From the NCBI GenBank assembly GCA_026395775.1, contig JAPLYA010000139.1:1-11969 (forward strand): DNA of 11,969 nt, given 5' to 3'. The translations under genes were made by a program, and so were the position numbers. Within the stretch, counting starts at the first letter, position 1. Every line of letters starts with the position of its first letter. Positions 6,727 to 11,969 of the stretch are shown in pieces. The notes under the pieces are model-generated. The model made no database searches. It was not told where the DNA came from and saw only the letters and a list, made by a program, of their open reading frames with translations. The stretch is from Candidatus Pacearchaeota archaeon. Lineage in GTDB: Archaea > Nanobdellota > Nanobdellia > Pacearchaeales > GW2011-AR1.

Positions 6727-7052
6727 TTTTTAAACCTTTTCTTTCTGTATTTTCTAAGGGTCTTTTTCCCTAATGGATAAATCGTGATTATCCTAATTTT
6801 ACTATTAAATTTTAAAACATAAGCCCTGCCTTTCCTTCTGCTATATATAAAATAGAGCACATATCTTATCTCATTTTTTCTTAGTTGTTTTTCAACAAAT
6901 TCAAGATTTTTGCAGTTAATTATTTCTTTCTCTATATCATTTTTATTGGTATTAGTTCGGAAAAGCAGGTAATCAACTGGCTTTCCATATTCAAAGTCTT
7001 CTTTCTGATATTTTTTAATTAATTCCTTAACCTCTTTTATTAAATCTTCCAT
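6723..7052 (-). CDS. DUF4258/RelE-like small basic protein, putative toxin
   Basis: This 109-residue, strongly basic protein (tail GKKTLRKYRKKRFKK) has a helix (1-20), then VDYLLFRTNTNKNDIEKEI and a beta sheet RYVLYFIYSRRKGRAYVLKF followed by IRIITIYPLG. This order (helix, [HR]-x-x-x-R-region, then 'vl...g..yvv...d..i.viTvy') resembles DUF4258 and other RelE/BECR-fold mRNA-interferase-like proteins, but the usual histidine near the start is replaced by leucine/phenylalanine. The call is by resemblance and by its coupling to a DUF2283 gene. It starts eight bases after the valS stop and has no TATA box at the usual distance, so it probably depends on valS transcription or on a promoter inside valS. 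Ribonuclease activity is not demonstrated. Confidence 0.65.
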   Translation of the reverse strand: MEDLIKEVKELIKKYQKEDFEYGKPVDYLLFRTNTNKNDIEKEIINCKNLEFVEKQLRKNEIRYVLYFIYSRRKGRAYVLKFNSKIRIITIYPLGKKTLRKYRKKRFKK

Positions 7053-7060
7053 TTTTCATT

Positions 7061-9385
7061 TTAAATAAACTTCACCCCAAACTCCCCAGTCTTAATTTCT
7101 CTAGAACTTGTGACAGCTTTCAAATCCTCAAGCAAATCCCCAAGTTGTTTTTTTATCTTAGGCTCAATTATCAAAATAATTTCAGCTTTCATTGACTTCT
7201 GAGCCTTGCTTTTCGCATATCTAACTTTTGTCAAAATCTCAATAAAGCTATCCCAAATATCTAAATCATCTTTGCTAGATTTAACCTTGATTTTTTCAGG
7301 CCATTTGGATATATGAATGCTTTTTTCTTTCTCTTTTTCGCGATAGTATTTCAAGTACAATTCCTCTGTAATAAAAGGAGTTATCGGAGCCATCAGCTTC
7401 AATATTGTTCTCAAGCTTAAGTACAAAACATATTCAGCTGATTCTTTTTTTATTCCTGAATAAATTCTATTCTTAACAATTTCAAGATAATTATCACAAA
7501 AATCATGCCAAAAAAAATCAATCACATGATTCTTAGCCCGGGCATATTCATAATCTTCAAAATATTTTGTAGCTTTTTCAACTAGATTATTTAATCTAGT
7601 CAAGAAAAGCCTGTCAATTTCCTCAAGTTTTCCAGGTTTTTTTAGTAATTTCAAATTCTGGAATATAAACTTAGAAGCATTCCAGATTTTAGTCGCAAAT
7701 TTCTTGCCTGTAACAACTTCTTTTTCTTGAAAATCAGTGTCTTCGCCAAGTTTAGAACTTGCAGCCCAGTATCTCAGAGAATCTGCTCCGTGATTGCTTG
7801 TTATATCTTGAGGAGCAATAACATTTCCTTTGGTTTTTGACATTTTTTCTCCTTGTAATGTAACAAAGCCAGAAATCATGATATTCTGCCAAGGTATTGT
7901 TTTCTGATGCATCAAAGATTTAACAATAGTATAAAAATCCCAAGTTCTGATTATATCATGAGCATTACATCTAACAGAATATGGCTGCTTGATTTTTCCT
8001 TGCACAAGCTCACTGGCAATTTCAGGAGAAATTGAAGAAGTCTGCCAGGTATCAAAAACTTTTAATTCTGGGCTTGCAAGTTTTCCACAACAAATTTTCT
8101 TAACTCTTGAAGGATCCAGAGGCAGTTCTTTTTCATCAGCTGTGATTAGCTTTCCACATTCCTTGCATTCCCAAATTGGAATAGGAATCCCAAAATGCCT
8201 GTCTCTAGAAATATTCCAATCCCACTCTAAACCATTAACCCAATTTTCATATCTTTTTCTCATAAACTCAGGCTTCCAGGAAACTTTATTTCCTTGTTCA
8301 AGCAATTTCTTTTTCTTATCTAAAATCTTAATAAACCACTGCTCGCTTGGCAACAGCTCAATTTCAGTTCCACACTTATCATGAACATTAACAGCATGCT
8401 TAATTTGTTTTTTCTCAACAACCAATCCTTGTTCTTCTAAATCTTGAAGAATTTTCTTTCTGGCTTCTTTTATCTTTAATCCCTCATACTCTTGAATATT
8501 CAATGTCCCATCTTTATTTAGAATTACTCTTGGTTCAAGTTTGTATTTTGTTATAGCTTCAGCATCATACTTATCTCCATAGGAGCAAATCATCAGAACT
8601 CCTGTTCCTTTTTCCATATCAGCAGATTTGTCTGCAATTACAGGAACTTCAAAATTAAAAAGAGGAACCCTTGCTTTCTTTCCCACAATCTTGCTAAATC
8701 TTTTGTCTTTAGGGTTAACAAAAACCCCAACACAAGCAGCCAACAGCTCAGGTCGAGTTGTAGCAATCGGCAAATCCTTGCCAGCAACAGAAAATTTCAA
8801 AGTCGAGAATAAACTATCAAGATTTTTATCTTCCAGTTCAGCCTGGGCAATTGCAGTTTGGCACTCAACGCACCACAAACCTGGGAAAGCTTTTCTATAG
8901 ATTTCTCCCTGTTTAAATAACTCAATAAAAGACATTTGAGAAAGCTTTTGAGAATGCTTATCAATAGTAGAATAATAAACATCATAATCACAGCTTATAG
9001 CCAGGTCTTTCCAGTCTTTAATAAACCCAGGAGTAATCTCCTTAAGAGTTTTCAAACATAATTCAATAAACTCCATTTTCTGCATGTCCTTACTTTTAAC
9101 ATTTTTCAATCTCTCAATTAATTTTTCAGTTGGCAAGCCATTATCATCTGTCCCAAAGGGGTAGAAAACATTGAATCCTTGCATTCTCTTGAATCTTGCC
9201 ATAAAATCCATCTGCGAATATTGAAAAGCATGCCCAATATGCATCTTACCAGAAACAGTTGGTGGTGGAGTATCAACTGAGTATATCTTCTTTCCTGGCT
9301 TGAACTTGTAGATTTTCTCCTTTTCCCAGAACTGCTTTATCTGTTCTTCACTTAGCTTGAAGTTGTAGTCTTCTTTATCTTCCAT
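7061..9385 (-). CDS. valS: Valyl-tRNA synthetase
   Basis: This 774-residue class I synthetase charges tRNA-Val with valine in the cytoplasm. The Rossmann catalytic core holds PPPTVSGKMHIGHA (40-53; HIGH motif 49-52) and the ValRS-typical TDDNGLPTE (79-87). An inserted editing domain spans about 190-345, with ATTRPELL (208-215) and YGDKYD (269-274), the region that hydrolyses mischarged Thr-tRNA. SEQWFIKI (347-354) returns to the core. A cysteine cluster (C407, C410, C432/C433) suggests a zinc knuckle. The second signature is KMSKT (514-518), with Thr in place of the usual final Ser. The anticodon-binding domain (about 590-690) contains FFWHDFCDNYLE. It is the compact archaeal/rickettsial type, a little short. 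ATG 9385 has a TATA box about 24-25 bases upstream. The two toxin-antitoxin-like genes follow eight bases after its stop. Confidence 0.96.
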   Translation of the reverse strand: MEDKEDYNFKLSEEQIKQFWEKEKIYKFKPGKKIYSVDTPPPTVSGKMHIGHAFQYSQMDFMARFKRMQGFNVFYPFGTDDNGLPTEKLIERLKNVKSKDMQKMEFIELCLKTLKEITPGFIKDWKDLAISCDYDVYYSTIDKHSQKLSQMSFIELFKQGEIYRKAFPGLWCVECQTAIAQAELEDKNLDSLFSTLKFSVAGKDLPIATTRPELLAACVGVFVNPKDKRFSKIVGKKARVPLFNFEVPVIADKSADMEKGTGVLMICSYGDKYDAEAITKYKLEPRVILNKDGTLNIQEYEGLKIKEARKKILQDLEEQGLVVEKKQIKHAVNVHDKCGTEIELLPSEQWFIKILDKKKKLLEQGNKVSWKPEFMRKRYENWVNGLEWDWNISRDRHFGIPIPIWECKECGKLITADEKELPLDPSRVKKICCGKLASPELKVFDTWQTSSISPEIASELVQGKIKQPYSVRCNAHDIIRTWDFYTIVKSLMHQKTIPWQNIMISGFVTLQGEKMSKTKGNVIAPQDITSNHGADSLRYWAASSKLGEDTDFQEKEVVTGKKFATKIWNASKFIFQNLKLLKKPGKLEEIDRLFLTRLNNLVEKATKYFEDYEYARAKNHVIDFFWHDFCDNYLEIVKNRIYSGIKKESAEYVLYLSLRTILKLMAPITPFITEELYLKYYREKEKEKSIHISKWPEKIKVKSSKDDLDIWDSFIEILTKVRYAKSKAQKSMKAEIILIIEPKIKKQLGDLLEDLKAVTSSREIKTGEFGVKFI

Positions 9386-9400
9386 AAATATCTCAACCCT

Positions 9401-9414
9401 TATATATTTTTAAA
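9401..9414 (-). promoter_or_regulatory. TATA box of valS
   Basis: Minus-strand TTTAAAAATATATA is centred near 9408-9409, about 24 bases before ATG 9385, implying a leaderless mRNA. A leader-based attenuator such as a T-box is therefore unlikely. The inverted repeat at 9423-9458 lies immediately upstream. Confidence 0.7.
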
Positions 9415-9422
9415 GTTATGGA

Positions 9423-9458
9423 CAACTGCGTTTGTTTTGTTACTCTGTTTCGCAGTTG
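9423..9458. promoter_or_regulatory. Inverted repeat abutting the valS promoter
   Basis: CAACTGCG (9423-9430) and CGCAGTTG (9451-9458) form a perfect 8-bp inverted repeat with a 20-base spacer. It ends about nine bases upstream of the valS TATA box. The position suits an operator for an activator or repressor (inferred). It shares its AACTGCG half-site with the next inverted repeat. Confidence 0.5.
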
Positions 9459-9463
9459 AACAG

Positions 9464-9510
9464 ATAGATAACTGTATTGAAAATGCTACAATATTAACGC
9501 AGTTATCTAT
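9464..9510. repeat. Second inverted repeat, directly downstream of the HAD gene
   Basis: ATAGATAACTG (9464-9474) pairs perfectly with CAGTTATCTAT (9500-9510), an 11-bp stem around 25 bases. The right arm continues as CGCAGTT (9498-9504), which could also pair with AACTGCG at 9424-9430. Read on the minus strand, it begins 10 bases after the HAD stop codon, so it may also act as a 3' end structure. Confidence 0.5.
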
Positions 9511-9520
9511 ATCTTAGAAC

Positions 9521-10072
9521 TTAATTTTTATAGAATTTATAGACTAAATTCTCAAATCCTCGAACTAGCGAATGACTAAGAGGTTCTGAAGTCCGGTCTA
9601 TTGGCTCTACTTTTACTGTAAATAATCCAGCAATATTTGCTCCCGCAATGTCTGTTAAAAGTCTATCCCCAACCATGGCAGTTTCATTTGGGGCTGTTCC
9701 TAAAAAAGCAGCAGCTTGTAAAAAAGCTTCAGGATGGGGCTTTCTAATATTTGTTGGAACAGCAGGAACCCCAAAAACACCTTCTAAACTCGCTCTTCTT
9801 TTATCATCAGTATTGGATAATAAACCGCAGGGAAATTCATTTGCCAAATCTCTCAAACCCCATTCTATGCCCCGATGAATAGAAACCCCCCTAAATGTAG
9901 TTAAAGTGTTATCTACATCAAAAACAACCCCCCTTATCCTATATTTTTTTAAAATATCCGGAGTTACCTCATTAATACTGGGAACTTCAAGAGCGGGAAG
10001 AAGATATTTTGGTCTTAAACATTTTGCATAAAGCAAAAGTGAACTGTGAGAAAGTTTATTTGCTTGCCCCAT
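9521..10072 (-). CDS. YqeG-like HAD phosphatase
   Basis: This 183-residue HAD-superfamily hydrolase has all four motifs: I, FDVDNTLTTF (51-60; nucleophile D52, acid/base D54); II, LLSNTDD (84-90); III, KPHPEAF (K111); IV, MVGDRLLTDIAGAN (133-146; D136, D141). No large cap is inserted, which fits subclass IIIA. The N terminus with LRPKYLLPALEVPSI just before motif I is characteristic of the YqeG/GEP4 family. The mitochondrial member dephosphorylates phosphatidylglycerophosphate; bacterial YqeG substrates are less certain, and an archaeal substrate cannot be named. No transmembrane segment is present. The family is more usual in bacteria and eukaryotes, so transfer is possible. A TATA box 25 bases upstream supports ATG 10072. 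Confidence 0.88.
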   Translation of the reverse strand: MGQANKLSHSSLLLYAKCLRPKYLLPALEVPSINEVTPDILKKYRIRGVVFDVDNTLTTFRGVSIHRGIEWGLRDLANEFPCGLLSNTDDKRRASLEGVFGVPAVPTNIRKPHPEAFLQAAAFLGTAPNETAMVGDRLLTDIAGANIAGLFTVKVEPIDRTSEPLSHSLVRGFENLVYKFYKN

Positions 10073-10092
10073 GTCTATCTTAAAATAAAACA

Positions 10093-10101
10093 GGTTTTAA
10101 A
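10093..10101 (-). promoter_or_regulatory. TATA box of the HAD phosphatase gene
   Basis: Minus-strand TTTAAAACC is centred at 10097, 25 bases before ATG 10072. Confidence 0.6.
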
Positions 10102-10117
10102 GCTTTCTTTATTATAC

Positions 10118-10232
10118 AATTAGAGGTAAAATAAAACTATTTCAGCAGACAAGCAGGGGGTTTTCATTGGTTTAATTAACCAAGCTGATGAAACAATTAC
10201 CAAGTATACAAAAGCGAAGCTTATTCTTTAAT
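10118..10232 (+). repeat. Dispersed intergenic repeat, copy 5
   Basis: The A-rich box AATTAGAGGTAAAATAAAAC (10118-10137) is followed by TTGGTTT (10167-10173), here extended to a TTGGTT/AACCAA inverted repeat. The core (from 10194) opens CAATTACCAAGTATAC and contains the same AAGC-GAA-GCTT mini-hairpin as copy 1. The closing TTACCAA box is degenerate (TTTAATT). It lies between the divergent HAD and Sec61 beta genes. Confidence 0.6.
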
Positions 10233-10249
10233 TCTCACAAACACAAAAA

Positions 10250-10258
10250 TTTAAAAAG
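10250..10258 (+). promoter_or_regulatory. TATA box of the Sec61 beta gene
   Basis: TTTAAAAAG is centred near 10254, 25 bases before ATG 10279. This supports that start over the internal ATGs four and six codons in. Confidence 0.65.
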
Positions 10259-10278
10259 CTTGCAATCTAGAGATAATC

Positions 10279-10428
10279 ATGGCAAATATGAGCATGCCTT
10301 CGGGATTTGGAGGCTTATTAAGATATGATGAGGAATACGAATCAAAATTTATGTTAAAACCAGTTCATGTTCTAGTTTTTGTTGCTCTAGTTGTAGTTTT
10401 CAGGCTTGCTCTTGGATGGATATTCTAG
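10279..10428 (+). CDS. secG: Preprotein translocase subunit Sec61 beta (archaeal SecG)
   Basis: This 49-residue tail-anchored protein is too short for many gene callers. The cytoplasmic N terminus has the family pattern of a flexible Gly/Ser/Met stretch leading into GGLLRYDEEYESKF (11-24), matching the archaeal Sec61 beta signature 'aGLirYfeEe...i.i.P'. The KP at 27-28 precedes a single hydrophobic helix (about 29-47). It associates with SecY and SecE in the protein-conducting channel of the cytoplasmic membrane. The two exported proteins at the left of this window carry signal peptides that would use this route. It is probably monocistronic: it has its own TATA box and a T6 run follows. Confidence 0.9.
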   Translation: MANMSMPSGFGGLLRYDEEYESKFMLKPVHVLVFVALVVVFRLALGWIF

Positions 10429-10440
10429 TTTCTAGGTTTA

Positions 10441-10522
10441 AATTCAGAGTTAAAATTTTTTACACCAACTTTTAAACCAACACACAATTACCAAGTAAAC
10501 TAAAATAGTTTATTTTTATCAA
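10441..10522 (+). repeat. Dispersed intergenic repeat, copy 6
   Basis: A short copy: AATTCAGAGTTAAAA (10441-10455), then a core (10485-10522) opening CAATTACCAAGTAAAC and closing TTTTTATCAA. Its hairpin is AAACT-AAAAT-AGTTT (10497-10511), again a different stem at the same place. It ends seven bases before the structured element at 10529. The 420-base spacer between the Sec61 beta and aRF1 genes contains this copy, the structured element and copy 7, and no gene. Confidence 0.55.
10456..10461 (+). terminator. T6 tract downstream of the Sec61 beta gene
   Basis: A TTTTTT run 28 bases after the stop codon, without a hairpin, resembles the oligo-T signals at which archaeal RNA polymerase terminates. 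It lies inside repeat copy 6. Confidence 0.4.
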
Positions 10523-10528
10523 TATCAA

Positions 10529-10584
10529 AAAAACAATGGGGCACCGCACCTTAAAAGGTGCGGTTTGTAAAGCCCCTTGTTTTT
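10529..10584. other. Long bulged hairpin (first half of structured element)
   Basis: The outer stem pairs AAAAACAA+GGGGC (10529-10536, 10538-10542; T10537 bulged) with GCCCC+TTGTTTTT (10572-10584), 13 bp. An asymmetric internal loop (A against TTTGTAAA) leads to a perfect inner stem CCGCACCT (10544-10551) with AGGTGCGG (10556-10563), loop TAAA. The GC-rich stems stand out in AT-rich spacer DNA. It could be an RNA, a terminator-like structure, or a transposon-end palindrome. Confidence 0.6.
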
Positions 10585-10591
10585 AGGATGC

Positions 10592-10654
10592 TCAGAAAAA
10601 TCTGGCGTTGCAAGGCAACGTCTACAGCCTAAAGGCTGTAGTTTATTTTTCTGA
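10592..10654. other. Three-way-junction element (second half of structured element)
   Basis: A perfect 10-bp closing stem, TCAGAAAAAT (10592-10601) with ATTTTTCTGA (10645-10654), encloses two perfect hairpins. These are CGTTGC-AAG-GCAACG (10606-10620) and CTACAGCC-TAAA-GGCTGTAG (10622-10641), with junction bases CTGG, T and TTT. Three fully paired helices in 63 bases are unlikely by chance. It is either a small structured RNA or a non-autonomous element related to IS200/IS605-type palindromes; no transposase gene is adjacent. Confidence 0.65.
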
Positions 10655-10658
10655 CATT

Positions 10659-10799
10659 AATTCAGAAGTAAAAAGAAAACTAATTTTGTAGACAGGTACG
10701 AGGTGTTCAAAAGTTTTTTAAATGACGCCAATGAAAACAATTACCCCACCAATCCCAATTAAAAAGTTTACAAAATAAGGTTAGTAATTACTTATCAAT
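10659..10799 (+). repeat. Dispersed intergenic repeat, copy 7 (degenerate)
   Basis: AATTCAGAAGTAAAAAG followed by AAAAC (10659-10680) is a good A-rich box. The core is diverged: CAATTAAAAAGTTTAC (10756-10771) and a closing TTATCAA (10793-10799). It lies upstream of the prf1 promoter, and its A-rich box begins five bases after the structured element. Confidence 0.45.
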
Positions 10800-10819
10800 T
10801 GCCAACAATTATCTATAGT

Positions 10820-10828
10820 TTTATAAAT
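10820..10828 (+). promoter_or_regulatory. TATA box of prf1
   Basis: TTTATAAAT is centred at 10824, 25 bases before ATG 10849. This supports that start over the next in-frame ATG at 10855. Confidence 0.7.
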
Positions 10829-10848
10829 CAGTTTTCCTTAACTAGATT

Positions 10849-11969
10849 ATGGCAATGAGTAAAGAAGAAATGCAAGATTTGGTTGAAGAACTCGGAAATA
10901 TCAGGGGCAGGCATACTGAACTTGTAACTGTTATGATTCCAGCAGGAGCCAACATCCATACAACCGCAGATCAAATTGATGCTGAAAAATCAACAGCAGA
11001 TAATATCAAGAGCAAAACAGTAAGAAAAAATGTAACAGATGCTCTAGAAATGATTTCTCGAGAACTAAAGCATTATAAACAAACAGCTGAAAATGGAATT
11101 GCAATTTTCTGTGGGAATATCTCAGAAAATGAAGGTCAGACCGATATCAAACTCTGGATTGTCGAACCATTCATGCCCCTGAACACAAGAATGTACAGAT
11201 GTGATCAAACTTTTGTTATCGAACCATTAAAAGAAATGCTTGCGATACAAGAAGTCTATGGTTTAGTTGCAATGGACAGAAAAGAAGCCACTCTTGCTTT
11301 GCTAGAGGGCAAGCAAGTAAAAATTCTAAGAAAAATGACTTCGGGAGTCCCAGGAAAATATAAAACAGGTGGTCAGTGCTTGTCTCCCGACACCTTAATA
11401 ATGAAATCTGATGGAGATATAGTAAAAATAAGAGATTCCCATAATCCTATGCTGATTGTTTCAGAAAATTTTAATACAGAAAAAAGCGAGGAAACTCCAT
11501 TAATTGCTAAATGGGAAAACAAAAAGCATTTATTCAAAATAACTACATGTTACCCAAGATTAGAGATTAAGGCCTCGGGCGAGCATACCTTTTTTATTAG
11601 AAATAAGAACGGGATAGAAGAAAAACTTCTTTCTGAAATTAAAGAAGGCGATTACTTACTAATGCCTGAGAAAATTAATTTAAATTTAGGATATCAACAA
11701 ATAGATTTTAAACCAAAAATAGAAAGCACAAGAAATCTTAAAGAAGTCAATATACCAAATATCCTTAATGAAGACTTATCTAGGATTTTCGGGTACTATC
11801 TTGGGGATGGTGGCCACGAAATTGACAGAATTACGTTCTTTGAACAAAGAGAAGAGGTTGCAGGACATTACAAAAGTTTACTAGAAAAAGTATTTGGGCT
11901 TAAAGTTGATCTAAGATTTAGAAAATCCAAGAATTATTGGCAAATAAGGATTTATAGCAGAATAATAAG
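10849..11969 (+). CDS. prf1: Peptide chain release factor aRF1, intein-interrupted (3' part outside window)
   Basis: This is the omnipotent class I release factor of archaea, homologous to eRF1, which reads all three stop codons and triggers peptidyl-tRNA hydrolysis on the ribosome. Residues 1-176 are the N-extein. The N domain carries NIKS (52-55) and YRCDQTF (116-122, the YxCxxxF motif), both stop-codon-recognition elements. The M domain begins around 135 and reaches the catalytic GGQ at 174-176. The expected continuation (Ser-Ala...) is absent: from Cys177 the same open frame continues as an intein. The rest of the M and C domains must lie beyond 11969. The frame is open to the window end, so this is not a pseudogene on present evidence. 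Function should require protein splicing. Confidence 0.93.
   Translation, partial: MAMSKEEMQDLVEELGNIRGRHTELVTVMIPAGANIHTTADQIDAEKSTADNIKSKTVRKNVTDALEMISRELKHYKQTAENGIAIFCGNISENEGQTDIKLWIVEPFMPLNTRMYRCDQTFVIEPLKEMLAIQEVYGLVAMDRKEATLALLEGKQVKILRKMTSGVPGKYKTGGQCLSPDTLIMKSDGDIVKIRDSHNPMLIVSENFNTEKSEETPLIAKWENKKHLFKITTCYPRLEIKASGEHTFFIRNKNGIEEKLLSEIKEGDYLLMPEKINLNLGYQQIDFKPKIESTRNLKEVNIPNILNEDLSRIFGYYLGDGGHEIDRITFFEQREEVAGHYKSLLEKVFGLKVDLRFRKSKNYWQIRIYSRII
11377..11969 (+). mobile_element. Intein with LAGLIDADG endonuclease domain in aRF1 (partial)
   Basis: The intein begins at Cys177 of the precursor with the block A signature CLSPDTLI. Block B is about 240-272: EIKASGEHTFFIRNKNG with the conserved His (246), Ser at the position usually Thr, then LLSEIKEGDYLLMP, the usual 'el..GD.v..p' end. 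A homing-endonuclease motif follows, FGYYLGDGG (314-322), matching the first LAGLIDADG block with the acidic residue at 320. At least 197 residues are inside the window. The second LAGLIDADG motif and the C-terminal splicing blocks (F, G with terminal His-Asn) must lie outside it. Insertion is exactly after GGQ, where homologues have Ser, a suitable +1 nucleophile. A group I intron is excluded because the frame is continuous from the extein. Confidence 0.92.

Noticed and set aside
7989..8900. Plus-strand open frames at 7989-8384 and 8628-8900
   Set aside because: They are antisense shadows of valS, whose product matches its family along its whole length.
9648..9878. Plus-strand 76-codon frame opposite the HAD gene
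   Set aside because: It is a shadow of the HAD phosphatase, which has all four catalytic motifs.
10184..10232. CTGATGA as the C box of a C/D small RNA
   Set aside because: The first base does not fit the RUGAUGA consensus and no CTGA D box follows at a suitable distance. The stretch is better explained by the dispersed repeat.
918..10799. CRISPR array
   Set aside because: The repeats are degenerate, kilobases apart and separated by genes, without regular spacers or cas genes.

Overview
The window comes from an archaeon, most likely a small-genome, AT-rich DPANN lineage of the Woesearchaeota/Pacearchaeota kind (lineage inferred). The evidence is archaeal-type information-processing genes (RNA polymerase subunit L, Sec61 beta, valyl-tRNA synthetase, release factor aRF1), TATA boxes centred 25-26 bases before most start codons (leaderless transcripts), and a signal-peptide surface protein with BNR, Ig-like and NEW3-like modules. 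G+C is about one third by eye.

Layout. At the left edge is the first dozen codons of a minus-strand gene. A divergent pair of exported, membrane-anchored proteins follows: a 255-residue protein (minus) and a 1122-residue modular surface protein (plus). Next, all on the minus strand, come a small orphan gene of atypical composition with a hairpin-rich region upstream, an AMMECR1-domain protein, and rpoL. A 62-residue membrane protein (plus) meets a minus-strand cluster of valS, a DUF4258/RelE-like putative toxin and a DUF2283 protein. Then come a YqeG-like HAD phosphatase (minus), a 49-residue Sec61 beta subunit (plus) and the start of prf1 for aRF1 (plus).

The most striking point is at the right edge. 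The aRF1 reading frame is interrupted directly after the catalytic GGQ by an in-frame intein with a LAGLIDADG-type endonuclease domain. The intein runs past the window end, so the release factor should be inactive until splicing restores GGQ followed by the expected Ser.

The intergenic spaces are also unusual. A degenerate repeat of about 110 bp recurs in at least five to seven spacers, always in the same orientation, with a 40-base core bounded by TTACCAA-like boxes around a tiny hairpin. Between secG and prf1 lies a compact GC-rich structured element: a bulged long hairpin, then a three-way junction closed by a perfect 10-bp stem. A third spacer, between valS and the HAD gene, carries two consecutive inverted repeats with a related half-site (AACTGCG), one abutting the valS TATA box. 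No tRNA, rRNA or CRISPR array was seen.
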